From NCBI GenBank assembly GCA_903851465.1, contig CAINOI010000033.1, positions 1 through 64,000 of the forward strand: a DNA stretch of 64,000 bases, written 5' to 3'. The notes under the pieces were generated by a model, which worked only from the letters and a program-made list of their open reading frames with translations, was not told the DNA's origin and did not search any database. Positions 54,368 through 62,989 of the stretch are shown here, piece by piece. Numbering within the stretch: position 1 is the first letter of the stretch; every line of letters starts with the position of its first letter. A program made the position numbers and the translations under genes. This stretch comes from an uncultured Bacteroidota bacterium (GTDB taxonomy: Bacteria; Bacteroidota; Bacteroidia; Chitinophagales; Chitinophagaceae).

Positions 54368-55906
54368 ATGAAAAAAGCCCTATTTACTACGCTGTTATTT
54401 GCACCATTGATGTTCATTAATGGATTTGCTCAAACCACGAATCAGTTTAAGCCTGCTGTATTTGCAGATGAAAATAGAAAGGCAAAACTACAAGCTGCGA
54501 TGCCTCTTGTGGAAGATTTATATAAAGAATATGCAACAAAATACCATTTTCCAGCCTATGCATTTGCCATTGTATTAGACGGAGAGTTGTTGTATAAAAA
54601 AGCAGCTGGCTGGGCGAATATTGAAGAAAAGATTCCAGCAAATGATGAGACCATGTTTCGTATCGCTTCTATGTCCAAAAGCTTTACCACCATGGCGATA
54701 CTCCAATTAAGAGATGCCGGAAAATTAAGACTAGATGACCCTGTTAATCAATATATTCCTGCTATGAAAGGCCAAGTGTTAACCAAGGATGGCGCACCCA
54801 TCACCATCCGACATTTAATGTCTCATCAGGCTGGTTTTCCCGAAGACAATCCATGGGGAGATAGACAATTGGATGATTCAGAAGCAGATTTAATTGCGTT
54901 AATTGAAAAAGGCCTCTCGTTTTCAAATACAACAGGGTCTTATTATGAATATAGCAATCTTGGTTTTGCCATGCTAGGTTATATTATACACCAGGTTTCT
55001 GGATTAACCTATGACGCCTACATTAAGCAATCTATATTGGATCCTTTAGGCATGCAGCATACTACCTATGAATACAGGACTATTCCAACAAAAAATTTAG
55101 CAAAAGGCTATCGAACTATTAAAGGCAACTGGGTGAATGTACCTTTACTAAAAGATGGCATCTATGGTGCAATGGGTGGGATGATTACTTCGATAGATGA
55201 TTTTGCAAAATATTTGGCATTGCATCAAGCTGCTTGGCCAGAGCGAAACGAGCCAGAAAACAAAGTGATTAAAAGAAGTACAGTGAGAGAAATGCACCAG
55301 CCTTATACTTTTATTGATTTAAATCCAAATTATCAATTTCCATCTGGGAAAAAACTTGCTACTACAAGTAGTTATAGCTATGGATTAAATTGGATGCATG
55401 ACGCCGAATCAAAAACAAGTATAGGTCATAGCGGCGGCCTTCCAGGATTTGGCAGTAATTGGCGTTTTTTACCAGAATATGGATTGGGCGTGATCTTTTT
55501 TGCAAATCATACCTATGCACCCACTTCAAAAATGAACTTGATTGTTTTGGATACCTTAGTTAAAATAGCAAAACTTCAACCAAGAATCGTTTCTGTTTCT
55601 CCAATTCTTGAACAAAGACAAAAAGCGTTGCTATCAATGATTCCTAGCTGGGAGAAGATACCAGCCATTTTTGCTGAGAACTTTTTTGACGACTATTTAT
55701 TAGACGAATTAAAAGCCGAAGCCAAACAATTATTTGAAAAAGCAGGTGCCATTAAATCTGTTGGTAAAATGATTGCAGAAAATCAATTAAGAGGCTATTG
55801 TGTTCTAGAAGGGGCTAAGCAAAATTTAAAATTAAGTTTCACTTTAAGTCCAGAAAATCCAGCTTTGATACAGGAGTATCACTTAGAGTTGATGGATCCT
55901 AAATAA
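54368..55906 (+). CDS. Serine hydrolase, class C beta-lactamase/esterase family, exported
   Basis: About 512 residues from the ATG giving MKKALFTTLLFAPLMFINGFAQ; the long frame opens with TTG 36 bases earlier. Motifs: Ser-x-x-Lys in RIASMSKSFTT, Tyr-x-Asn in YYEYSNLGFAML, and GHSGGLPGFGSNW at the KTG position. Members hydrolyse D-amino-acid peptides, esters or beta-lactams. The C-terminal 110 residues form an extra domain. The NIPSNAP gene starts seven bases after its stop, so the two are in one operon. Confidence 0.88.
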   Translation: MKKALFTTLLFAPLMFINGFAQTTNQFKPAVFADENRKAKLQAAMPLVEDLYKEYATKYHFPAYAFAIVLDGELLYKKAAGWANIEEKIPANDETMFRIASMSKSFTTMAILQLRDAGKLRLDDPVNQYIPAMKGQVLTKDGAPITIRHLMSHQAGFPEDNPWGDRQLDDSEADLIALIEKGLSFSNTTGSYYEYSNLGFAMLGYIIHQVSGLTYDAYIKQSILDPLGMQHTTYEYRTIPTKNLAKGYRTIKGNWVNVPLLKDGIYGAMGGMITSIDDFAKYLALHQAAWPERNEPENKVIKRSTVREMHQPYTFIDLNPNYQFPSGKKLATTSSYSYGLNWMHDAESKTSIGHSGGLPGFGSNWRFLPEYGLGVIFFANHTYAPTSKMNLIVLDTLVKIAKLQPRIVSVSPILEQRQKALLSMIPSWEKIPAIFAENFFDDYLLDELKAEAKQLFEKAGAIKSVGKMIAENQLRGYCVLEGAKQNLKLSFTLSPENPALIQEYHLELMDPK

Positions 55907-55913
55907 AAACCAA

Positions 55914-56690
55914 ATGAAAAAAATTATTTTATTTTTTACACTATTTATTTCTATATCCGCTTTTTCGGCTTTTAAATCAAAGCCTCGTGAATATTATATA
56001 ACACAAGTGTATCATTGTACTTCAACTGGTCAGCTAGATAAAATTGATGGGTATTTAAAAAATATTTACTTACCGCATCTTCATCAACAAGGCATCACCA
56101 ATGTAGGTGTTTTTGAACCCATTACCAATGATACAGCTAAGGATAAGTCCATCATGGTGTGGATACCATTAACTTGCCTTGATCAACTTGATGGACTAGA
56201 TCAACAAAAAGAGGCAATAGACCCCTTAAAAGAAAACAGTTTATTAAGTTTAGTCTCATCGAATGGGGTATTGCCTTACAATAGACTCGAAACAACAATC
56301 TCTAAATCGTTTAAGTATCTACCACAATTCCAAAAAACAACTTCATTCCAAAAATCTCCAGAAAATATTTATGAATTTAGGAGTTATGAAAGTGCAGATG
56401 AATCGTTGTTTCTTAAAAAAGTACACATGTTCGATGAGGGCAAAGAAATAGAGTTGTTTAATACCTTAAATTTTAATGCCTTGTTTTATAGTAAAGTCAT
56501 AGCAGGGGATAGAATGCCTAATTTACTTTATATCACAAGATTCAGTAATCTTGCAGACAGAGAAGTCCATTGGAAAATTTTTGAAGACAACCCATATTGG
56601 AAGCAAATGAGTCAACTTCCTGAATACCTGAATACCGTTTCAAAAGCAGATATTGTATTGATGCGCGCTAAGCCTTATTCTGACTTATAA
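55914..56690 (+). CDS. NIPSNAP family protein, exported
   Basis: A 258-residue protein with a signal peptide (KKIILFFTLFISISAFSAF). It has two ferredoxin-like NIPSNAP repeats: about 25-110 (REYYITQVYHCTSTGQLDKI, KSIMVWIPLTCLDQLDGL) and about 150-250 (NIYEFRSYESADESLFLKKVHMF, LLYITRFSNLADREVHWKIF, WKQMSQLPEY). Such proteins are common in Bacteroidota next to secreted hydrolases, but their biochemical role is unknown. Translation probably follows from the serine hydrolase. Confidence 0.88.
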   Translation: MKKIILFFTLFISISAFSAFKSKPREYYITQVYHCTSTGQLDKIDGYLKNIYLPHLHQQGITNVGVFEPITNDTAKDKSIMVWIPLTCLDQLDGLDQQKEAIDPLKENSLLSLVSSNGVLPYNRLETTISKSFKYLPQFQKTTSFQKSPENIYEFRSYESADESLFLKKVHMFDEGKEIELFNTLNFNALFYSKVIAGDRMPNLLYITRFSNLADREVHWKIFEDNPYWKQMSQLPEYLNTVSKADIVLMRAKPYSDL

Positions 56691-56711
56691 ATCCATTTAA
56701 AGTGCTATTGT

Positions 56712-56746
56712 AAAAAAAGAGCATCAGCCCCCCGGCTAATGCTCTT
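56712..56746 (-). terminator. Rho-independent terminator of the sigma-factor operon
   Basis: AAGAGCAT-C-AGCC/GGCT-A-ATGCTCTT (56718-56745) with a CCCC loop. The run of seven As on the plus strand becomes the T tract on the minus strand, after the Spy-like gene. Confidence 0.85.
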
Positions 56747-56768
56747 ATAAATTACCAAATGTATTTTA

Positions 56769-57230
56769 CTACATTGGTCTTTTTCTGCGCATCATTTCGT
56801 TGCGCATTTTATTTAAAAGTTCTCTGTCTACTTTCAAAGCCAGGTTCACTCTTTCTTCTGTTTTTAAAATTGGCATCAAGTCTTTCTTAAACTTTTTTCT
56901 TATCACTAACATTGCTTCTTGAAATTCAATCTCATCTTCTTTTTTTGCTTGCATCAAACCTTGACTCGCATCTTTTTGTTCGTTGTATAGCGGCCAAAAT
57001 TTTTCTGCTTCTGCAGGAGTTAGGTCCAATTTTTTGGTAATGAATTGAATTTTAAATAATTCTAATTTTTCTCTTTGTTGTTTTGTCATTGGCCTTGGCG
57101 GTGGCGGCTGGTTCTCCATATCTTGTCTATCACGCATAGGGGGTCTGTTTTGACCATTCATTGTTCGTCCTTGTGCTTGAGCAACAAATACAGATACAAT
57201 TAAAATAAAGAGACATAGTATTTTTTTCAT
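56769..57230 (-). CDS. Periplasmic Spy/CpxP-like LTxxQ-type protein
   Basis: A 153-residue protein with a signal peptide (KKILCLFILIVSVFVAQAQ), a Pro/Arg/Met-rich linker (NRPPMRDRQDMENQPPPPRP), then a helical hook: LTPAEAEKFWPLYNEQ is the LTxxQ-type repeat of Spy/CpxP/heavy-metal-sensor proteins. The mature C-terminus is basic. These proteins buffer envelope stress or feed back on an ECF sigma system. It is the third gene of the sigma / anti-sigma / periplasmic-protein unit. Confidence 0.85.
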   Translation of the reverse strand: MKKILCLFILIVSVFVAQAQGRTMNGQNRPPMRDRQDMENQPPPPRPMTKQQREKLELFKIQFITKKLDLTPAEAEKFWPLYNEQKDASQGLMQAKKEDEIEFQEAMLVIRKKFKKDLMPILKTEERVNLALKVDRELLNKMRNEMMRRKRPM

Positions 57231-57304
57231 AAAGTTTATGATTTAAAATTTAGACGAATTAATTTTGGAATAGTTTAAGATAAATTTGATAATTATTTTT
57301 CTTT

Positions 57305-57733
57305 TTAATTATTGGTTGATATTAAATTAGTTCCTACAACTTCAATGGCGCTATTCCATTCTACTTCGGCTACAAGTTCATTGTTGTTCACATAGGCTTC
57401 AATCAATTCGTCAGGTAGCGTTTCAATGTCAATCATTTCCACTTTGGCTATTGTATTTGTTGTGTCTTCTGCCTTATTAAAAAATAGGTATCCAGTTGCA
57501 ATGGCAAAAAATAAACTTGCAGCAACCAAGTATTTTTTTTGATTTGAAAATAGGGAAACAATACGCGCTTTTTGTGGCGCTTGCCCTTCTGCTTTAATTT
57601 TTTGCATTAAATCCAGTTCAAACTGATCAAAATACCCAGCAGGCACCTGCTTGGCTTTTGCCTCAAAGCTTTTAAGGGCTTCTTCTACATTTTTTGAAAT
57701 TGATTCGTTTTCTATATCGTTCATATCGTTCAT
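57305..57733 (-). CDS. Probable membrane-bound anti-sigma factor
   Basis: A 142-residue protein: an acidic, helical cytoplasmic part (about 1-65), one membrane helix (YLVAASLFFAIATGYLFF, about 69-86) and a short acidic periplasmic tail. Size, topology and its place 33 bases after an ECF sigma gene identify a single-pass anti-sigma factor; the sequence itself carries no zinc-binding HxxxCxxC motif. The start has a repeated MNDMND, so translation may begin at either Met. Confidence 0.75.
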   Translation of the reverse strand: MNDMNDIENESISKNVEEALKSFEAKAKQVPAGYFDQFELDLMQKIKAEGQAPQKARIVSLFSNQKKYLVAASLFFAIATGYLFFNKAEDTTNTIAKVEMIDIETLPDELIEAYVNNNELVAEVEWNSAIEVVGTNLISTNN

Positions 57734-57766
57734 GTCGTTAATTAGACCTATTGTTTGCCTAAAGGT

Positions 57767-58306
57767 TTAAGCTTGTTGGAGTAATTCGGTCATTTTTTTG
57801 ACCGCTTGGTGATAATTGGCCTTAGCACCTCCAACGGTCGTGCCAGTGATAGAGGCTATTTTTTCGTAATCAAAAGCCTCATAATACCTTAACATAAATA
57901 CAAATCGTTGTTTTTCAGGTAATTCGGCAATAGCCCGTTCTAATTTAATCTGAATTTCAGTCTCTCTTAATGCATTTTGGCTGGAAGGATGTTCTAGAGT
58001 ATGATCCAACTCATTTTGGTTATTGTGTGCGTTCAATCGTTTTTTCTGGGCTATAAAGTTGAGGGTTTCGTTATAAGCTACCCTAAAAAGCCAAGTACTA
58101 AAAGCGCTTTCTTGCTTAAATCCATCCAATTTATTCCAGACTTTAATCCAAACTGCCTGTGCGATATCATCCGCATCTGCATGCTCGAGTACCATTTTCT
58201 TAATTTGAAAAAATACAGGTTCGCGATGTCTTTTTAGCAGCTGCGTAAATGCGCCCTCTTTTGAATCGCCGTTTTGGAATTGTATAATAAGTGCTTGGTC
58301 CGTCAT
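57767..58306 (-). CDS. ECF RNA polymerase sigma factor (sigma-70 family)
   Basis: A 179-residue protein with region 2 (DADDIAQAVWIKVWNKLDGFKQ...STWLFRVAYNETLNFI) and region 4 (AELPEKQRFVFMLRYYEAFDYEKIASITGTTVGGAKANYHQAVKKM, whose helix-turn-helix contacts the -35 element). There is no region 1.1 or 3, so it is an ECF type. It directs transcription of stress genes when released by the anti-sigma factor encoded next. No obvious autoregulated promoter was seen upstream. Confidence 0.92.
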   Translation of the reverse strand: MTDQALIIQFQNGDSKEGAFTQLLKRHREPVFFQIKKMVLEHADADDIAQAVWIKVWNKLDGFKQESAFSTWLFRVAYNETLNFIAQKKRLNAHNNQNELDHTLEHPSSQNALRETEIQIKLERAIAELPEKQRFVFMLRYYEAFDYEKIASITGTTVGGAKANYHQAVKKMTELLQQA

Positions 58307-58364
58307 ACGCGTTGAAGTTAGACCAAAAAGAAATCAAAAAGTTTAATACAAGTTAATTTGTATG

Positions 58365-59936
58365 CTATAGTTTAATGATGGTCTTTACATATTGATGTAT
58401 TCCATTTTGAATTCTAATGTAATACACTCCTGGTTTTAATGCACTACCAAGCAATGTGACGCTATTCATGCCAGCGTAACTATAGGTTGCATCCACTAAT
58501 AATTTAATGACGGTTCCGGAAGTATCAAGTAATTGAACTAATGTATGTCCTCCCTCGGTTTTAAATTCTATTCTGGATTGATTTGAAAATGGATTTGGAT
58601 AAGCCACAATCATGGCATTTTTTTCAAAAACAGGATTTTTCATTTCAACAGCACAAGCACTTGCATTGATTAAGTTTAAAGTTGGAAATTGCTTGAGCAT
58701 GATTTCTTGGTTGTCTGCATCTTTCACACAGAACCAATTTATTAAAATCGAATTATAAATTGTCCTAAAATCATATTGATAAGGCACATTATCACCTACT
58801 GTTACGTTAGCAGGTATTGTCGGATTATCTCCAAAAACACCTCCTCGCACATTTTTTCCAAATAAAAATAATGGGGCAGCTGCACCATGATCTGTTCCTC
58901 CACTCGCATTTGATTTAATCCTTCTTCCAAACTCCGAATAGGTCATACCTATTACCCTATCTTCGATCTCCTGATTTTTGATATCATTCTGAAAAGCACC
59001 GATGGCTTCTGAGACTGCACCTAATAAATTCGCATGTGTTCCTGTGGATGTATCTGTTGTTACTGCTTGACCTGCGTGCGTATCAAATCCACCATAATTG
59101 ACTAAGTAAATTTTTGTTTTCAATCCACCTTTAATCAATCTTGATACAATTTTTAATTGATTGGCAAGACTTGTATTAGGATAAGTGACTTGTTCTTTCA
59201 CAGCATCAGATGCCGCTTTAATGCGCGTTGCATATTTATTGGTCTGCTTTGAAATTCTTCTTATAAAACTCAATTCATAACCTGCATTGGTATTTGGAAC
59301 CGTTTGTTCAGCCCCATCAAATAAATTATAAAAGGAACCTGGGTCAGAAATACTCATACCCATATTCACGATTGGGCCCTGACAAGTGAGTGAAGTCATT
59401 GAACCAATTTGAATGGCTAAGGGATCCGTATCTACTTCATTTGGATAATTGTCTGGGAAGCCTGGATAATTGTTATCCAAGAAACGACCAACCCATCCTG
59501 TATTTAAATATTCGTTGCTGTCGGAGCCACTCATCCAAATATCGGTTGCCCTAAAATGTGAAAAATTTGGCTGAGGATAGCCCACTGCCTGTACAACATT
59601 AAGCTGCCCCTCATTGAATAATCTTTGCATGGCTGTCATGGATGGATGCAATCCAGTGCCATCAAATCCATTTAAACCTAGTATCTTTTTTTCGGGAATA
59701 GCAATATTGGTTCTTGCATTATAATATGCACCATATTGATTGATTGGAAGCACCGTATTCAGTCCATCATTTCCCCCATTCAATTGAATAATCACTAGTA
59801 CCCTGTCATTGTTTACATTCGATAATACTTCTGGTTCAACCATACTGTGGTTATTTAACACATGTATTGGATTACCACTAATGACCGTAGGTGTTAGTAC
59901 TGCAAGACTATTGCGTATAAAAGTGCTTCTTTTCAT
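58365..59936 (-). CDS. DUF1501 protein with T9SS type A sorting domain
   Basis: A 523-residue protein. Its N-terminus (KRSTFIRNSLAVLTPTVISGN) looks like an export signal. The DUF1501 core is clear: VLVIIQLNGGNDGLNTVLPI, GLHPSMTAMQRLFNEGQLNVVQAVGYPQPNFSHFRATDIW, NYGGFDTHAGQ and MTYSEFGRRIKSNASGGTDHG, an alkaline-phosphatase/sulfatase-like fold. The last 80 residues (YPNPFSNQSRIEF... GVYYIRIQNGIHQYVKTIIKL) are a T9SS type A sorting domain, so it is exported to the surface. Its ATG follows the DUF1800 stop directly. Confidence 0.92.
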   Translation of the reverse strand: MKRSTFIRNSLAVLTPTVISGNPIHVLNNHSMVEPEVLSNVNNDRVLVIIQLNGGNDGLNTVLPINQYGAYYNARTNIAIPEKKILGLNGFDGTGLHPSMTAMQRLFNEGQLNVVQAVGYPQPNFSHFRATDIWMSGSDSNEYLNTGWVGRFLDNNYPGFPDNYPNEVDTDPLAIQIGSMTSLTCQGPIVNMGMSISDPGSFYNLFDGAEQTVPNTNAGYELSFIRRISKQTNKYATRIKAASDAVKEQVTYPNTSLANQLKIVSRLIKGGLKTKIYLVNYGGFDTHAGQAVTTDTSTGTHANLLGAVSEAIGAFQNDIKNQEIEDRVIGMTYSEFGRRIKSNASGGTDHGAAAPLFLFGKNVRGGVFGDNPTIPANVTVGDNVPYQYDFRTIYNSILINWFCVKDADNQEIMLKQFPTLNLINASACAVEMKNPVFEKNAMIVAYPNPFSNQSRIEFKTEGGHTLVQLLDTSGTVIKLLVDATYSYAGMNSVTLLGSALKPGVYYIRIQNGIHQYVKTIIKL

Positions 59937-61541
59937 TTAACTTAATTGATAGTCTGGCAGGTTCATAATATATTTTACAAGCGCTTTCAATCGATTATTC
60001 ACCAAATTAAAATTGATTGTATTTTGATTAGCTTGATAAATATTCCAAGCGTCTGTCCAATAGTAATCAGAAGTTTGTCCACTTAATAAAATCTGTTTTT
60101 TTAAATTGTCTTTGATCGTTTGATCTATTTCGGTGGAAATTAAAAGATCAAACAAATCTTGAATCAATTGGTTAGGATTGGATGGATTGCTTGAAACTGC
60201 TTTTGCAAAAGGGATTAAATCAATGATGACCTTTCTTCCGTTTCTTGTATAGCCTGTCTCAATCATCAAGTCGGTAAATTTATTTCGCTTTGGCAGTGTA
60301 TCGGCATTGATCCACAATTCACCATATTCAGGTGACTGATAATAGGCAGGCCAGCCAGCTACATTAGGCGGATCTGCAGGATTTTGCCCAAAGCTAGTTA
60401 CCTGAGCTACCATATTATTGAAATGCAAATAGGCGTCTGCATAATCTGTAATTGCATTTGGAAAAACGACATTGGTTTTACGCAAAGTGCCAATGACATG
60501 GTCAATCGGACTTTTGATTTGACAACCAATGTAGATGGGGTCATAAAAATGCGCACTATTAAAAAGCGCAGTCAATACGGGCTTAATTTCAAAATTATTA
60601 TTTTTGAAAATCGTAGCCAATGGGGCAATGATATTTTTTTCAACGGTCTCGTCAATATAATAAAAGACAAACCACCTGTAAATTCTTCTGCAGATATATT
60701 TTGCCATATCCTCTTTTGCAAATAACATGTCAATCAACTCGTCTGTTTCGCCAGCCCCTGCAGCACCTGATTTTCCAGTAATCACTTTATTATTATAGTA
60801 ACTAGAAAATTGCTTACTGCCTGTATCATGTCTTGTTGCATCAAAATAACTATTGAAACTAGCATTGATACGCCATCCGGTTAAAACTCTTGCAGCAGCT
60901 TTTACATCTGATTCAGTATATTGAATGGCATTGTCCTTGCCAACAGTAAACAGTTCTTGTAATTCTCTGCCATAGTTTTCGTCTGGGGCAGTTGCTGCAT
61001 TCAGGTAACCATTTAAGTACCTCAACATACCAGGATCAATGGTGACCGCTTTGATCATTGTTTTAAAATTCCCAAGCGCATTTTTTCTTAAAGTATCATG
61101 GTGTTGATACACATAATTAGCAAAAGAAATTGTATCGGCTTCCGTACTAAAATGATTGCCCCAAAACAAAGTCATTTTTTCTCTGATACTCACATCTTGA
61201 TGAATCATCACCCCAGTAAGCCATTTTTTAAAGCTATTCCTTCTTAAGCTATTGATGGTGCCGTCATTGGTTGGATTATTGATCCATGTAGTTCCAGGGG
61301 CAACAGCAGGATCAATGACAGTGGCGGTATTGTATTCATTGAGTGGAGGACTAGGAAGAGGGTCTGATGGATTGAGTATTGAGGTCACTGAAGCATTCAG
61401 CCCCAATGCTAAAAATTGTTGAATTTCGGAATACTTGGCGCCAAATAGCACTCTATTTAATAAATGAGTCGTTGTTTGCTTCGTCCAAGGACCTTGATAG
61501 GTTTCAAGTCCTTTATTGCTAGAAAGAGGGCTTAGCGGCAT
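59937..61541 (-). CDS. DUF1800 family protein
   Basis: A 534-residue protein with the DUF1800 signature: THLLNRVLFGAKYSEIQQF, KKWLTGVMIHQDVSIREKMTLFWGNHFSTE, GNFKTMIKAVTIDPGMLRYLNG, ENYGRELQELFTVG, and AARVLTGWRIN with VLTALFNSAHFYD. DUF1800 proteins nearly always travel with DUF1501 partners, as here. Their role is unknown but probably outer-surface or polymer-related. I see no signal peptide at the N-terminus. The partner gene starts on the base after its stop codon. Confidence 0.92.
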   Translation of the reverse strand: MPLSPLSSNKGLETYQGPWTKQTTTHLLNRVLFGAKYSEIQQFLALGLNASVTSILNPSDPLPSPPLNEYNTATVIDPAVAPGTTWINNPTNDGTINSLRRNSFKKWLTGVMIHQDVSIREKMTLFWGNHFSTEADTISFANYVYQHHDTLRKNALGNFKTMIKAVTIDPGMLRYLNGYLNAATAPDENYGRELQELFTVGKDNAIQYTESDVKAAARVLTGWRINASFNSYFDATRHDTGSKQFSSYYNNKVITGKSGAAGAGETDELIDMLFAKEDMAKYICRRIYRWFVFYYIDETVEKNIIAPLATIFKNNNFEIKPVLTALFNSAHFYDPIYIGCQIKSPIDHVIGTLRKTNVVFPNAITDYADAYLHFNNMVAQVTSFGQNPADPPNVAGWPAYYQSPEYGELWINADTLPKRNKFTDLMIETGYTRNGRKVIIDLIPFAKAVSSNPSNPNQLIQDLFDLLISTEIDQTIKDNLKKQILLSGQTSDYYWTDAWNIYQANQNTINFNLVNNRLKALVKYIMNLPDYQLS

Positions 61542-61680
61542 GCAAGTGATTTGTAAGCAATTTAGACAATTTTCAAATTCAAAAGTTTAAAGCGCTAATT
61601 TTTTCATCCCGGACGTCATCATTTTTTTCGTTTGCATTCAAAATGAAATTATCTTTAAAGCAATTCTAAAAATTCAGAAT

Positions 61681-62970
61681 ATGAGCATGATTAAATTAAT
61701 ATGTATCGCATTGTTAATCCCTTGTTTAGGAAGTAGTCAATTGATAAACAAAGTAGTCACTAAGTCAGAAACAGAAAGAATAGAGCGCGTTTTAGCTTCG
61801 GATGAAATGGAAGGTCGCAGGACATTTAGTCCAGGCATTGATAAAGCTGCAGCATTTATAGCGAAGGAGTTTGAGTCTACAGGACTAAAGTCTTTAAAAG
61901 GCGATAATAATTATCTACAAAGTTTTACCATTAACAGACCAAAATTTATCAGCTTGTCCGCAAGTACAGACGGCGCTGCTATCGACAACAAGCAAGTCAT
62001 TGTAGTGACAATTGAACCAGAAATCAATATCACTGAAGCTTCAGGATATATTGTTTCAAAAATAGCAGCAGGAGAAAATTTAAATCAGGCAGCAGCAAAA
62101 ATGATTGGCTCGAATCAAAAAACGATTGTGTTAGTAGATGAGTCGCATGCCCAAAACTTTGGAAGACTGGTTCGTTTTAAAAATAATTTAGCTTCGAATC
62201 AATCTACTGTGATTTTTATATTGACCAATACAGCACCCGTTAAGTATGCTATACAAGCGAGTCATCAAATTGAATCCATGAAATTAGCCAATGTGGTGGC
62301 TATGATTCCTGGGAAAACTTTACCAAATGAATATGTGATCTTTTCAGGTCATTACGATCACCTAGGTGTGAATGCAAAAAACATGATCAATGGAGATTCA
62401 ATTTACAATGGCGCTAATGATGATGCTGCAGGAACCACTGCAATGATTATGTTGTCAAAATATTATAAAGCACTTAACAATAATGCACGCACTATTTTAT
62501 TCGCTGCATTTACTGCAGAAGAAGTGGGCGGATATGGTGCACAATATTTTTCAAAGCAATTGGATCCATCAAAAGTAGTGGCCATGTTTAATATCGAAAT
62601 GATTGGCACAGAAAGTAAGTGGGGAAAGAATAGCGCCTATATCACTGGATTTGATAAGACCAGCATGGGCGCAATTTTGCAAAAAAACTTAGAGGGGTCT
62701 AGCTTTAAATTTTATCCAGACCCTTATACAGAACAAAATTTATTTTACCGATCAGACAATGCAACCCTTGCTAGGCTGGGTGTAGCAGCGCATACCATCT
62801 CCACTTCAAAAATGGATTCGGAACCAAATTACCATAAAGCATCTGATCAAATAGAAACTTTAGATCTAGACAATATGAATGAAATCATTAAAGCGATTGC
62901 TTTAAGTGCAGGCTCTATTGTTGCAGGAAAAGACACCCCAACAAGAGTGGACACCACCCAATTAAAATAA
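61681..62970 (+). CDS. M28 family metallopeptidase, exported
   Basis: A 429-residue protein with a hydrophobic N-terminal export signal (IKLICIALLIPCLGSSQL). The C-terminal half is an M28 di-zinc aminopeptidase: FSGHYDHLGV (His), NGANDDAAGT (bridging Asp), AFTAEEVGGYGAQYF (catalytic and metal Glu), NIEMIG (Glu at the usual Asp position), and the final His in EPNYHKASDQIETLD. A PA-like insert lies in the N-terminal half. Together with the serine hydrolase gene 19 bases downstream it forms a likely two-gene peptide-processing operon. Confidence 0.9.
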   Translation: MSMIKLICIALLIPCLGSSQLINKVVTKSETERIERVLASDEMEGRRTFSPGIDKAAAFIAKEFESTGLKSLKGDNNYLQSFTINRPKFISLSASTDGAAIDNKQVIVVTIEPEINITEASGYIVSKIAAGENLNQAAAKMIGSNQKTIVLVDESHAQNFGRLVRFKNNLASNQSTVIFILTNTAPVKYAIQASHQIESMKLANVVAMIPGKTLPNEYVIFSGHYDHLGVNAKNMINGDSIYNGANDDAAGTTAMIMLSKYYKALNNNARTILFAAFTAEEVGGYGAQYFSKQLDPSKVVAMFNIEMIGTESKWGKNSAYITGFDKTSMGAILQKNLEGSSFKFYPDPYTEQNLFYRSDNATLARLGVAAHTISTSKMDSEPNYHKASDQIETLDLDNMNEIIKAIALSAGSIVAGKDTPTRVDTTQLK

Positions 62971-62989
62971 TTAAAAGACTTCTGATGAT